Assembly (NCBI GenBank): GCA_023386885.1
Contig: JAEWIX010000026.1
Coordinates: 1-61,725 of the forward strand
Length of the DNA stretch: 61,725 nucleotides
From: Pseudomonadota bacterium
Lineage (GTDB): Bacteria; Pseudomonadota; Alphaproteobacteria; Rhizobiales; Xanthobacteraceae
Direction of reading: 5' to 3'
Every line of letters starts with the position of its first letter. Positions within the stretch are counted from its first letter, which is position 1. This document shows, piece after piece, positions 34,783 through 43,691 of this stretch. The translations under genes and the position numbers were made by a program. The notes under the pieces are model-generated. The model was not told the origin of the DNA and searched no databases. It saw nothing but the letters and a program-made list of their open reading frames with translations.

Positions 34783-35796
34783 ATGGACGATCTGAAAACG
34801 ATTATCGCCAAGGTCGCCACCGGCGCCAGCCTCACCCGCGACGAAGCCGCCAACGCCTTCGACCGCATGATGTCCGGCGAAGCGACACCCTCGCAAATGG
34901 GCGCCATGCTGATGGGCCTGCGCGTGCGCGGCGAGACGGTGGACGAGATCACCGGCGCGGTCTCGGCAATGCGCGCCAAGATGCTGCGCGTAAGCGCTCC
35001 CGCCGATGCCGTCGACATCGTCGGCACCGGAGGCGACGGCTCCGGGTCGGTCAACGTCTCCACTTGCGCCTCGTTCATCGTGGCGGGCGCGGGCGTGCCG
35101 GTCGCCAAGCACGGCAACCGCGCGCTGTCCTCGAAATCAGGCGCGGCCGACGTGCTGGCGGCGCTCGGCGTCAAGATTGACCTGACGCCGGATCAGGTGG
35201 CACGCTGCGTGAAGGAAACCGGCATCGGCTTCATGTTCGCGCCCGCGCATCATCCCGCGATGAAGAATGTCGGCCCGACCCGCGTCGAACTCGCTACCCG
35301 CACCATCTTCAATCTGCTCGGCCCGCTGTCGAACCCCGCCGGCGTCACGCGGCAGATGGTCGGCGTGTTCTCGCGGCAATGGGTGCAACCCCTGGCGCAG
35401 GTGCTGAAGAATCTCGGCGCGGACTCGATCTGGGTCGTGCACGGCTCCGATGGCCTCGACGAGATCACCCTCACCGGCCCGACCTTCGTTGCCGCGCTTG
35501 AAGGCGGCAACATCCGCACCTTCGAGATCACACCTGACGACGCCGGCCTGCCACGCGCCAGCGGCGATGCGCTGAAGGGCGGCGACGCCGACGCCAATGC
35601 GGTTGCGCTCCAGGGCGTGCTCGACGGCAAGCCGAGCGCATATCGCGACGTCGCGTTGCTGAACGCAGCCGCCGCGTTGATCGTCGCCGGCCGCGCCAAG
35701 GATTTGAAGGAAGGCGTCGCCATCGGCGCGAAGGCGCTGGACAGCGGCGCGGCGGCGCAGCGGCTGAAGCGACTTATCGCCGTCTCCAACAATTGA
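34783..35796 (+). CDS. trpD: anthranilate phosphoribosyltransferase
   Basis: Joins anthranilate and PRPP in tryptophan synthesis. The 337-residue product has a helical N-terminal domain and the PRPP site GTGGDGSGSVNVST near residue 83, then KHGNRALSSKSGAADVLAALG and the DEITLTGPT region. The gene lies between ppiD and trpC. No trpG is present here, so the anthranilate synthase glutaminase must be encoded elsewhere, possibly fused to trpE as in other rhizobia (known family feature, not visible here). Confidence 0.96.
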   Translation: MDDLKTIIAKVATGASLTRDEAANAFDRMMSGEATPSQMGAMLMGLRVRGETVDEITGAVSAMRAKMLRVSAPADAVDIVGTGGDGSGSVNVSTCASFIVAGAGVPVAKHGNRALSSKSGAADVLAALGVKIDLTPDQVARCVKETGIGFMFAPAHHPAMKNVGPTRVELATRTIFNLLGPLSNPAGVTRQMVGVFSRQWVQPLAQVLKNLGADSIWVVHGSDGLDEITLTGPTFVAALEGGNIRTFEITPDDAGLPRASGDALKGGDADANAVALQGVLDGKPSAYRDVALLNAAAALIVAGRAKDLKEGVAIGAKALDSGAAAQRLKRLIAVSNN

Positions 35797-35812
35797 TGCA
35801 CGGGAGGCGGCC

Positions 35813-36619
35813 ATGTCCGACATCCTGACCAAGATCGAAACCTACAAGCGCGAGGAGATCGCGAGCGCCAAGCGCGTGCGCTCGCTCGCCGACCTCGAAC
35901 ATCTCGCGCGCACCGCGACCGCGCCGCGCGGCTTCATCGCGGCGCTGCGCCGCAAACTCGCCAACGGCGACTACGCGCTGATCGCGGAGGTGAAGAAGGC
36001 CTCGCCATCGAAGGGCCTGATCCGCGCCGACTTCGATCCACCTGCACTCGCCAAGGCATACGAGGCCGGCGGCGTAGCGTGCCTTTCGGTGTTGACCGAT
36101 ACGCCGTCTTTTCAAGGCCACCTCGACTTCATGGTGGCGGCGCGCGCGGCGGTGTCTCTGCCGGTGCTGCGCAAGGACTTCATGTTCGACCCCTATCAAG
36201 TGGTCGAAGCACGCGCTCACGGCGCCGACTGCATCCTCATCATCATGGCCGCGCTCGACGACGGCGCGGCGCGCGAGATCGAGGATGCCGCGCGCATTCA
36301 CGGCATGGATGTGCTGGTCGAAGTGCACGACCGCGCCGAACTCGATCGCGCACTCAAACTGCGCTCGACGATGATCGGCATCAACAACCGCAACCTGCGC
36401 ACGTTCGAAACAACCTTGAAGACCAGCGAGGATCTTGCCGCGCACATGCCGGCCGATCGCCTGATGGTTGGCGAGAGCGGCATCTTCACACCCGACGATC
36501 TCGCGCGACTGTCACGCGTCGGCATCTCGACATTCCTCGTCGGTGAAAGCCTGATGCGGCAGGACGACGTCACCGCCGCCACGCGAACGCTGCTGACGCG
36601 CACCGCCGGAGCGCATTGA
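35813..36619 (+). CDS. trpC: indole-3-glycerol-phosphate synthase
   Basis: Closes the indole ring in tryptophan synthesis. The 268-residue TIM barrel is monofunctional (no TrpF domain). It shows LIAEVKKASPSKGLIRADFD (substrate-binding Lys and PSKG motif), LSVLTDTPSFQG, LRKDFMFDPYQV (catalytic Lys), GINNRNLRTFE and GESGIFTPDD. It begins 16 bases after trpD and its end abuts moaC. Confidence 0.97.
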   Translation: MSDILTKIETYKREEIASAKRVRSLADLEHLARTATAPRGFIAALRRKLANGDYALIAEVKKASPSKGLIRADFDPPALAKAYEAGGVACLSVLTDTPSFQGHLDFMVAARAAVSLPVLRKDFMFDPYQVVEARAHGADCILIIMAALDDGAAREIEDAARIHGMDVLVEVHDRAELDRALKLRSTMIGINNRNLRTFETTLKTSEDLAAHMPADRLMVGESGIFTPDDLARLSRVGISTFLVGESLMRQDDVTAATRTLLTRTAGAH

Positions 36620-36624
36620 CCGTC

Positions 36625-37128
36625 ATGGCCCGCAAGCCCGCTCTCACCCACATCGACAGCAAGGGCGAAGCCCGCATGGTCGACGTTTCGGCCAAGCCCG
36701 CCACCGAACGCATTGCCGTGGCCGAGGGCAGCGTCGTCATGAGCAAGGCGACGCTCGACCTGATCGTGAAAGGCGACGCTGCCAAGGGCGACGTGCTGGG
36801 CACCGCGCGCGTCGCCGGCATCATGGCGGCGAAGCGGACCTCCGAACTGATTCCGCTGTGCCACCCGCTGGCGCTGTCGAAAGTGACGCTCGACATCACA
36901 CCCGATGCCGCGCTGCCGGGGTGCCGGATCGAGGCCACGGTGAAAGTCACCGGTCCCACCGGCGTCGAGATGGAAGCGCTCACCGCCGTCTCGGTCGCGG
37001 CGCTGACGGTCTACGACATGATCAAGGCAGTGGAGCGCGGCGTGCGCATCGAAGGCATACGTCTCGTTGAAAAACGTGGCGGCAAATCCGGCCACTACCG
37101 CGCGCCGACGCGCAAGGCCTCGAAATGA
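36625..37128 (+). CDS. moaC: cyclic pyranopterin monophosphate synthase
   Basis: Acts with MoaA in the first step of molybdenum cofactor synthesis. The 167-residue product has MVDVSAKPATERIAVAEG near the start, the LIPLCHPLALSKV motif with active-site residues, and VEMEALTAVSVAALTVYDM followed by VEKRGGKSGHYR. The ATG at 36625 is preferred; a TTG at 36616 that overlaps the trpC stop is possible. It is in a run with trpC upstream and moeA downstream. Confidence 0.96.
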   Translation: MARKPALTHIDSKGEARMVDVSAKPATERIAVAEGSVVMSKATLDLIVKGDAAKGDVLGTARVAGIMAAKRTSELIPLCHPLALSKVTLDITPDAALPGCRIEATVKVTGPTGVEMEALTAVSVAALTVYDMIKAVERGVRIEGIRLVEKRGGKSGHYRAPTRKASK

Positions 37129-37159
37129 ATCGCGCGCATCGCCATGGGTGGAGTTCGTC

Positions 37160-38371
37160 ATGGCGTTGATGCCGGTCGCCGATGCCATGGCCGCCGTGCT
37201 CGACGGAGCTACCGCTCTGCCGGAGGAAATGGTCGCACTGCCCGACGCGCATCATCGCGTGCTCGCCCGCGACATCGCCTCGCTACGCACGCAGCCGCCT
37301 GCCGATATGTCGGCGATGGACGGTTACGCGGTGCGCACCGCCGACGTTGCGAAAACGCCGGCGCGTCTGAAAGTCATCGGCGAAGCCGCTGCCGGCAGTC
37401 CGTTCGATGCATCGGTGAAACAAGGCGAAGCGGTTCGCATCTTTACCGGCGGCGTGGTCCCAGCCGACGCCGATGCGGTTGTCATTCAGGAGAACACCAC
37501 ACGCGACGGCGATGTCGTCGTCATCAACGAGCCGATCGCCGCCGGGCGCAATATCCGCCGCGCCGGCATCGATTTTCGCGAAGGCGACGTGCTGCTGCGC
37601 GCCGGCCGCCGCCTCACCGATCGCGACCTCTCGCTCGCGGCCGGCATGAACCACCCGCACCTGCCGGTGCGTCGTCGCCCGCGCGTCGCGGTGCTGGCGA
37701 CCGGCGACGAACTGGTGCTGCCGGGCTCCGATCCAAAGCCCGGTCAGATCGTGCTGTCAAATGGCTTCGCGCTTCACGCGCTGGCGCGGCAGGAAGGCGC
37801 CGACACCATCGATCTCGGCATCGCCGCCGATACGATGGAGGCAACCACGGCCGCGATCCGCAAGGCGCGCGACAGCGGCGCGGATGTCCTTGTCACCACC
37901 GGCGGCGCATCGGTCGGCGATCACGACCTGATGCACGTCGCGTTGCAGGCCGAAGGCGTCGATCTCGCGTTCTGGAAGATCGCGCTGCGTCCCGGCAAGC
38001 CGATGATGCATGGCCGCCTCGGCGACATGCGGGTGATCGGGCTGCCGGGCAACCCGGTCTCGTCCTACGTCTGCGCCTTCTTGTTCATGGCGCCGCTGCT
38101 GCGTGCCCTCTCCGGCCGCGCCGACGTTCACCACGCGCTCGAGCCCGCCGTACTCGGCAACCCGCTGCCCGCCAACGACCAGCGGCAGGACTACCTGCGC
38201 GCCAGCCTCGCGCGACGCGCCGATGGCGCGACCGTCGCCACCACCGTCAGCCAGCAGGACAGTTCGCTACTGGCGAATCTGGCAGCGGCGCAGGCGCTGG
38301 TGGTTCGGCCGCCGTTCGCCCCTGCCGCGACCGCCGGCGATGCCTGCACCTTGATCCGCCTGCCGGGCTGA
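37160..38371 (+). CDS. moeA: molybdopterin molybdenumtransferase
   Basis: Inserts molybdate into adenylylated molybdopterin. The 403-residue product has the MoeA layout: N-terminal linker domain with QPPADMSAMDGYAVRTAD, RIFTGGVVPADADAVV, the MoCF-binding domain with LATGDELVLPG and VTTGGASVGDHDLM, then GLPGNPVSSYV and a C-terminal beta domain. The ATG at 37160 has GGAG six bases upstream; the longer frame from 37067 overlaps moaC and lacks similarity. LexA follows 183 bases later. Confidence 0.95.
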   Translation: MALMPVADAMAAVLDGATALPEEMVALPDAHHRVLARDIASLRTQPPADMSAMDGYAVRTADVAKTPARLKVIGEAAAGSPFDASVKQGEAVRIFTGGVVPADADAVVIQENTTRDGDVVVINEPIAAGRNIRRAGIDFREGDVLLRAGRRLTDRDLSLAAGMNHPHLPVRRRPRVAVLATGDELVLPGSDPKPGQIVLSNGFALHALARQEGADTIDLGIAADTMEATTAAIRKARDSGADVLVTTGGASVGDHDLMHVALQAEGVDLAFWKIALRPGKPMMHGRLGDMRVIGLPGNPVSSYVCAFLFMAPLLRALSGRADVHHALEPAVLGNPLPANDQRQDYLRASLARRADGATVATTVSQQDSSLLANLAAAQALVVRPPFAPAATAGDACTLIRLPG

Positions 38372-38415
38372 TGCCCCGAATTGAGCCGGCATTGACCTAA
38401 AATTAAGAGGTTGCG

Positions 38416-38430
38416 GAACACATATCGAAC
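38416..38430. promoter_or_regulatory. LexA (SOS) box upstream of lexA
   Basis: GAAC-N7-GAAC (GAACACATATCGAAC), the alphaproteobacterial SOS box equivalent to GTTC-N7-GTTC. It lies between a possible -35 (TTGCGG, 38411-38416) and -10 (TATAGT, 38432-38437), where LexA would block RNA polymerase. A weaker GTTC-N7-GTTT occurs at 38442-38456. This supports lexA autoregulation and a promoter separate from moeA. Confidence 0.8.
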
Positions 38431-38554
38431 ATATAGTGTCCGTTCATGATTTGTTTCGAACGGCCACCTCGTTCGATGTGAGTATCGGCCGGTGGATGAC
38501 CGGCGGCGAAGCAACTGCTCGATAGCTGTTCTGGGATTTGGGGATGGGACCGAC

Positions 38555-39256
38555 ATGCTGACACGCAAACAATATGAGCTTCTGCGGTTCATCAACGAGC
38601 GGTTGAGCGAAAGCGGCGTGCCGCCCTCCTTCGACGAGATGAAGGATGCGCTCGACCTGCGCTCCAAATCCGGCATCCATCGCCTCATCACCGCGCTGGA
38701 AGAACGCGGCTTCATCCGCCGCCTGCCCAATCGTGCCCGCGCCATCGAGGTCATCAAACTGCCGGAGACGAATACCGGTGGCAACACGCGGCGCGGCTTC
38801 ACGCCCAGCGTCATCGAAGGCAATCTCGGCAAGGTTCGCCCTGCCGCGAGCCACGCGGACAACGACGCCGAGCATCCCGTCGCCGTTCCGGTGATGGGCC
38901 GCATCGCTGCCGGTACGCCGATCGAAGCGTTGCAAACCCGCAGCCACACCATCAGCGTCCCGCCGGACATGCTCGGCTCCGGCGAGCATTACGCGCTGGA
39001 AGTGCGCGGCGATTCGATGGTCGAGGCCGGCATCCTCGACGGCGACATGGCGCTGATCCAGCGCAATGACAGCGCCGACACCGGCGATATCGTCGTCGCC
39101 CTGATCGACGAGGAAGAAGCCACGCTGAAGCGCTTCCGCCGCCGCGGCGCATCGATCGCGCTGGAGCCGGCCAATGCCGCTTATGAGGTTCGCATCCTGC
39201 CGCCCAACCGCGTGCGGATTCAGGGCAAACTGATCGGACTGTACCGACGCTACTGA
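38555..39256 (+). CDS. lexA: LexA repressor
   Basis: Represses the SOS regulon and self-cleaves on RecA filaments. The 233-residue product has an N-terminal winged helix (about 1-68, PPSFDEMKDALDLRSKSGIH), a rhizobial-type long linker, the Ala119-Gly120 cleavage site in RIAAGTPIEA, catalytic Ser154 in RGDSMVEAG and Lys192 in ATLKRF. The ATG at 38555 gives the exact LexA start. An SOS box lies upstream, so the gene is probably self-regulated. It converges on comEC with 11 bases between. Confidence 0.97.
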   Translation: MLTRKQYELLRFINERLSESGVPPSFDEMKDALDLRSKSGIHRLITALEERGFIRRLPNRARAIEVIKLPETNTGGNTRRGFTPSVIEGNLGKVRPAASHADNDAEHPVAVPVMGRIAAGTPIEALQTRSHTISVPPDMLGSGEHYALEVRGDSMVEAGILDGDMALIQRNDSADTGDIVVALIDEEEATLKRFRRRGASIALEPANAAYEVRILPPNRVRIQGKLIGLYRRY

Positions 39257-39267
39257 GCGGTTCGCGC

Positions 39268-41559
39268 TCAGTCATCCGGCTGACGATCCGCTTCCGCCGG
39301 TGTCGCATCGACCGGCGGCATGGAACGCGGACGCGCTTTCGTGACAGGCGTTGTTGTTTCTGTTGACGACGCCGGCGACCATGGCCGGTCGACGCCATCG
39401 GGCCGGATCGCGGTCACCGCAAAGCCCTCACCCGCCTTGCGCAGCGCCAGCGTCCCCTGCCGTTGCAACCTCTTCCGATCGATCACCATGGCCGCGCAAT
39501 CCGGCGGCGCCTGCTGCTGCGTGACGATGATCGCGACGCGCTTGCAATCGTCGTCGAATGCCCCCGGCCGCAAGGTCAGCGCCACCAGCCGGCCGTCGCC
39601 GAGCGGCGTCACGCAGCCGTTCGGATCGCAGGACACATCCGTGGTCAGCCCCGGATCGGCAGGCTCTCGCTTGTCGGCGTCGGCCGCGAGCCATTCGCGA
39701 ACGAGGAAGGTATCTTTCGCCGTTCGCATGATCCGCAATCGGCCATCGCCGCCGCGCACCGCGACGCTATGGCCGTCGCTGGCGACGATCACGTCAGGCG
39801 GCGTCACCGACAGCGCCCAGACTGTCGACACGACCACAGCCACTCCGCCCGCCCAGCGCAGCGGCGTGCGCAGCAGGCCGAGCAGCACGATCCCGGCGCT
39901 TGCCAACAGCAACGGCCCGGTCCCGAACGCCGCCATGCGGCCGATCGCGCCGGGCAGCGCCGCGACCCAGACGGACACCGCAATCATCCAGTCGATGCCG
40001 AGCCCCATGATCTCCCAGAACACGCGGTCGAGCCCGAACGGCGCCGCGATCAGCCCCATCAGCCCCGCCGGCATGACGATGCCCGACACCACCGGCATCG
40101 CCGCGAGGTTGGCCAGCACGCCGTAGGGCGTGACCCGATGGAAATGAAAAGCCGCATAGGGCGTGGTCGCGAGGCCCGCGACCAGCGAGGCCAACGCCAG
40201 CGTCATGATCTCGCGGCCGCCCCATAAAGCCGCGCGCGCCGCCGCGGAATTATCCGGTGTCGCGAACAGGCGCGGCATGCCGATCTGGATCAGCGCGACC
40301 AGTCCGAGCGTCGCCGCGAACGACATCTGGAAACTCGGGTGGACCAGCGATTCCGGCGCGGCGATCAGCACGATCATCGCCGCGATCGCCAGCGTGCGAA
40401 AGGTGATGGCGCGGCGATCGACCATGACCGCGATCAGCACCACCGCCGTCATGAAGTACGAACGCTGCGTCGCGACCTCCGCGCCCGACAGCAGCAGATA
40501 GAACGTCGCCGCCAGCAGCGCCGCGGCCGCCGACCATTTCTTGATCGGGAATGTCACCGTCAGTCCCGGGATCAGCGCCAGCAACGCGCGCACCGCGAAG
40601 AACACCACGCCCGCGACCACCGCCATGTGGTAACCGGAAATCGATAACACGTGACCGAGACCGGAAATGAACATCGCGTCGTTGACCGGCGGCGTGATGG
40701 CATCGCGCCGGCCGGTGAGCAACGCGGTGGCGATGGCGCGGTTGTCGCCTTCAAGTGCGGTGCGGATACGCGCATCGATGGCGTTGCGCATCCCCTGCAT
40801 GACGGCGGCATAACGCAACGACCACCCGCCGCTCGCCGGCGGATCGAGCGTCTTGACCGCGCCCATCACAAACCCGGATGCACCGATGCCGTGGAAATAC
40901 AGATCGCGGCCGAAGTCGTAACTGCCGGGGCGCAGTGGCGACAACGGCGGCAACAACCGCGCCTTCAATTCGACGTAGCTGCCGACCGGCGGCGCGGTAC
41001 CCTTGCGCACCGAGAGCCGCACCCGCGTCAGCGCCATCGCATTGCGTGTCGCGTTCAACTCGGTGACACGCAGCACGAAACGATCTGTGCGCTCGCGCTC
41101 CTCATGGGTTTCAACAAAGCCTTGCAGCGACGCCGCGTAGATCGGATGCGCCAGCACCGGATGCGCGACCCACGCCGTCCTGACAGCTGCAACGGCAAAA
41201 CCTCCGGCGATTGCCGCAAGCATCAAGGCGACTGCGAACGCCTTGCGTCGACGCAGCGCGAACGCAACGGCGAACAATGCCACCGCCACCAATACTGCCA
41301 GCCAGACGACCGGCTCGCGATCGGCGGAGAAATACAGCGCGATGCCGACGCCGAAAGCGATCGGCACCCACGGCAACAGGCGCCCGTCGCCAGCATCCGC
41401 ACGCAACCATTCGCGCAGGCGCGCGGCAAGCAATGACCATAGGCTCGCGTTCCGCGCGGAACCGACAGCCGCCCGCGCGTCGTCCGATACCGGCCAGGTT
41501 CTCGTCTTGGCTCTGCTTCTGGTCGGGCTCCTGGCCCTGCCCTCGCCGTTGTCCGCCAC
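39268..41559 (-). CDS. comEC: ComEC/Rec2-family competence-type membrane protein
   Basis: A 763-residue polytopic inner-membrane protein. It has an N-terminal DUF4131-like part (membrane segments then an OB-fold-like region, about 55-250, with RLLPPLSPLRPGSYDFGRD), then the Competence domain with multiple helices (GLGHVLSISGYHMAVVAG motif near 310). The C-terminal soluble part is short, so the metallo-beta-lactamase-like nuclease domain of Bacillus ComEC appears reduced or degenerate. The family forms the DNA uptake channel, but many rhizobia that carry it are not known to be naturally competent. It converges on lexA and is downstream of glnS. Confidence 0.88.
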   Translation of the reverse strand: MADNGEGRARSPTRSRAKTRTWPVSDDARAAVGSARNASLWSLLAARLREWLRADAGDGRLLPWVPIAFGVGIALYFSADREPVVWLAVLVAVALFAVAFALRRRKAFAVALMLAAIAGGFAVAAVRTAWVAHPVLAHPIYAASLQGFVETHEERERTDRFVLRVTELNATRNAMALTRVRLSVRKGTAPPVGSYVELKARLLPPLSPLRPGSYDFGRDLYFHGIGASGFVMGAVKTLDPPASGGWSLRYAAVMQGMRNAIDARIRTALEGDNRAIATALLTGRRDAITPPVNDAMFISGLGHVLSISGYHMAVVAGVVFFAVRALLALIPGLTVTFPIKKWSAAAALLAATFYLLLSGAEVATQRSYFMTAVVLIAVMVDRRAITFRTLAIAAMIVLIAAPESLVHPSFQMSFAATLGLVALIQIGMPRLFATPDNSAAARAALWGGREIMTLALASLVAGLATTPYAAFHFHRVTPYGVLANLAAMPVVSGIVMPAGLMGLIAAPFGLDRVFWEIMGLGIDWMIAVSVWVAALPGAIGRMAAFGTGPLLLASAGIVLLGLLRTPLRWAGGVAVVVSTVWALSVTPPDVIVASDGHSVAVRGGDGRLRIMRTAKDTFLVREWLAADADKREPADPGLTTDVSCDPNGCVTPLGDGRLVALTLRPGAFDDDCKRVAIIVTQQQAPPDCAAMVIDRKRLQRQGTLALRKAGEGFAVTAIRPDGVDRPWSPASSTETTTPVTKARPRSMPPVDATPAEADRQPDD

Positions 41560-41632
41560 GCCTCACCCCCAAGCGGAGGGACAGCATGGAACAAGCCGGC
41601 GGCGGCGGCAACCTGGCAGGACACATCCCGGT

Positions 41633-41760
41633 TCGTCATGCCCGGCTCTATGCCGGGTATCCACGTCCTGGAAGCATTGCAGGTTTCAAGACGTGGATGG
41701 CCGGGACATAGGCGAGCGAAGCGACGCCGTTCTTCGAACGGCTATGCCCGGCCATGACGA
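41633..41760. repeat. 128-base composite palindromic repeat
   Basis: Outer ends TCGTCATGCCCGGC and GGCCATGACGA form an imperfect inverted repeat. Inside it ATCCACGTC (41659-41667) pairs with GACGTGGAT (41690-41698), and CCGTTC-TTC-GAACGG (41727-41741) is a perfect small hairpin. The GACGTGGATGGCCGGGACA type of sequence is familiar to me from intergenic repeats in Bradyrhizobiaceae. It fills the gap between glnS and comEC and could form a long transcript hairpin. Confidence 0.8.
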
Positions 41761-41829
41761 GATATCGATGATAACGTATCGGCCACGACAACGCATGTGC
41801 CTCAACGCTAATTCGAGTATCGGCAAGAG

Positions 41830-43509
41830 TTATGGCTTGGTAGTTTCCTTCGCGAAACTGTCACGCAGGCCGATGGTGCGGTTGAACACCGGTTTTTCCG
41901 GCGTCGAGTCCCGGTCGCGCACGAAGTAGCCCTGACGCTCGAACTGCACGACGTCGTCGGAGTTCGCCGTTGCCAGCGCCGGCTCGATGCGGGCGTCGCG
42001 CAGCACCTCGAGCGAGTCCGGATTGAGATCGGCAACGAAGTTGGCGGCGTCCGGCGCCGGATTGCTGAACAGCGGATTGTAAACCCGAATTTCCGCCGGC
42101 ACGGACTGCGCGGCCGACAGCCAGTGCATCGTCGCCTTCACCTTGCGGCCGTCCGGCGCGTTGCCGCCGCGAGTTTCGGGATCGTAAGTGCAGCGCAGTT
42201 CGATCACCTCGCCGCTGGCGTCCTTCACCACCTCGCGACAGGTGACGAAGTAAGCGTAGCGCAGCCGCACTTCCTTGCCCGGCGACAGGCGGAAGAATTT
42301 CTTCGGCGGATTTTCCATGAAGTCGTCGCGCTCGATGTAAAGCTCGCGGCCGAAGGTGATCGTGCGCGTGCCGGCGGACGGATCGTCCGGATGGTTGACG
42401 GCTTCCATCTCCTCGCTTCTCCCTTCTGGATAATTCTCGATCACCACCTTGAGCGGCCGCAGCACCGCCATGCGCCGCTGCGACGTGCGGTTCAACACCT
42501 CGCGGATGCAGAACTCCAGCATGCCGACGTCGACGACGCTGTTGGCCTTCGCGACGCCGATCCGCTTGATGAATTCGCGGATCGCCTCCGGCGGCACGCC
42601 GCGACGCTTCAGGCCGGCGATGGTCGGCATCCGCGGATCGTCCCAGCCGCCAACATGACCGCCGCGCACCAGTTCGGTGAGCACGCGCTTGGACAGCAGC
42701 GTGTACGTAAGATTGAGCCGCGCGAATTCGTACTGATGCGGATGCGACGGCACCGGCAGCTTGTCGAGCAGCCAGTCGTACAGCGGACGATGATCCTCGA
42801 ACTCCAGCGTACAGATCGAATGCGTGATGCCCTCGATCGCGTCGGACTGGCCGTGCGCGTAATCGTAGCTCGGATAGATCGACCACGCCTTGCCGGTGCG
42901 CGGATGCTCGGCATGCAGGATGCGATAGAGCACCGGGTCGCGCAGGTTGATGTTGCCCGACGCCATGTCGATCTTGGCGCGCAGCACCCGCGCGCCGTTG
43001 GGGAATTCGCCCGCCTTCATGCGCCGGAACAGGTCGAGGTTCTCATCGACGCTACGGTCACGGAACGGACTGTTCTTGCCGGGCTCGGTCAAGGTACCGC
43101 GCGCGAGGCGGATCTCCTCCTGCGACTGGTCATCGACATAGGCCAAGCCGGCGCGGATCAGGTCTTCCGCCCAGCCGTACAGGCGCTCGAAGTAGTCCGA
43201 GGCATAGAACAGGTTGTCGCCCCAGTCGAAGCCGAGCCAGCGCACGTCGCGCTGAATTGAATCGATATATTCCTGTTCTTCCTTGGCGGGATTGGTGTCG
43301 TCGAAGCGCAAGTGGCACTTGCCGCCGAACTCCTTCGCGATGCCGAAGTTGAGTGCGATCGACTTGGCGTGGCCAATGTGCAGATAGCCGTTCGGCTCCG
43401 GCGGAAAGCGGGTGACAATCCCGGTATGCCGTTTCGCGTCGAGATCGGCCTGAACGATGTCGCGGATAAAATCGCGCCCTGGTTCTGCCGTCGTCAGTTC
43501 TGCCGTCAT
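41830..43509 (-). CDS. glnS: glutamine--tRNA ligase
   Basis: Charges tRNA-Gln directly. The 559-residue product has the class I HIGH motif in FPPEPNGYLHIGHAKSI (about 36-52), RFDDTNPAKEEQEYIDSI typical of the GlnRS branch, a KMSKS equivalent LLSKRVL near 260, and the two-barrel anticodon domain. The ATG at 43509 is preceded by GGGA at seven bases, and this leader is part of a decayed palindromic repeat. It is divergent from gltX. GlnRS is often absent in alphaproteobacteria that use GatCAB, so its presence is notable. Confidence 0.95.
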   Translation of the reverse strand: MTAELTTAEPGRDFIRDIVQADLDAKRHTGIVTRFPPEPNGYLHIGHAKSIALNFGIAKEFGGKCHLRFDDTNPAKEEQEYIDSIQRDVRWLGFDWGDNLFYASDYFERLYGWAEDLIRAGLAYVDDQSQEEIRLARGTLTEPGKNSPFRDRSVDENLDLFRRMKAGEFPNGARVLRAKIDMASGNINLRDPVLYRILHAEHPRTGKAWSIYPSYDYAHGQSDAIEGITHSICTLEFEDHRPLYDWLLDKLPVPSHPHQYEFARLNLTYTLLSKRVLTELVRGGHVGGWDDPRMPTIAGLKRRGVPPEAIREFIKRIGVAKANSVVDVGMLEFCIREVLNRTSQRRMAVLRPLKVVIENYPEGRSEEMEAVNHPDDPSAGTRTITFGRELYIERDDFMENPPKKFFRLSPGKEVRLRYAYFVTCREVVKDASGEVIELRCTYDPETRGGNAPDGRKVKATMHWLSAAQSVPAEIRVYNPLFSNPAPDAANFVADLNPDSLEVLRDARIEPALATANSDDVVQFERQGYFVRDRDSTPEKPVFNRTIGLRDSFAKETTKP

Positions 43510-43510
43510 T

Positions 43511-43561
43511 CTAATGTCCCGAATCCGAGGCTCGCCTCATTTGCAGCGTCATCCTTAGCCA
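43511..43561. repeat. decayed copy of palindromic repeat A, in the glnS leader
   Basis: CTAATGTCCCGAATCCGAGG and CTCGCCTCATTTGCAGC align with the left arm and loop of the repeat at 12449-12524, differing at a minority of positions. The right arm is lost. It begins 2 bases upstream of the glnS start codon, so the glnS ribosome-binding region derives from the repeat. Confidence 0.7.
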
Positions 43562-43691
43562 AATCCACCCGCCACCGCCAAGCCCGCATATCGAACACGG
43601 ACCGCTTCAAGAAGGCTTTAGTTATGCCGCGATCCTGCTATACACCGACCGCGCGTTCCCAACCCGCCCCGTTTCCCTCGTTTCCGGTATC

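Noticed and set aside
36616..36624. TTG start for moaC overlapping the trpC stop
   Set aside because: The ATG nine bases later gives the usual MoaC N-terminus; TTG is possible but less likely.
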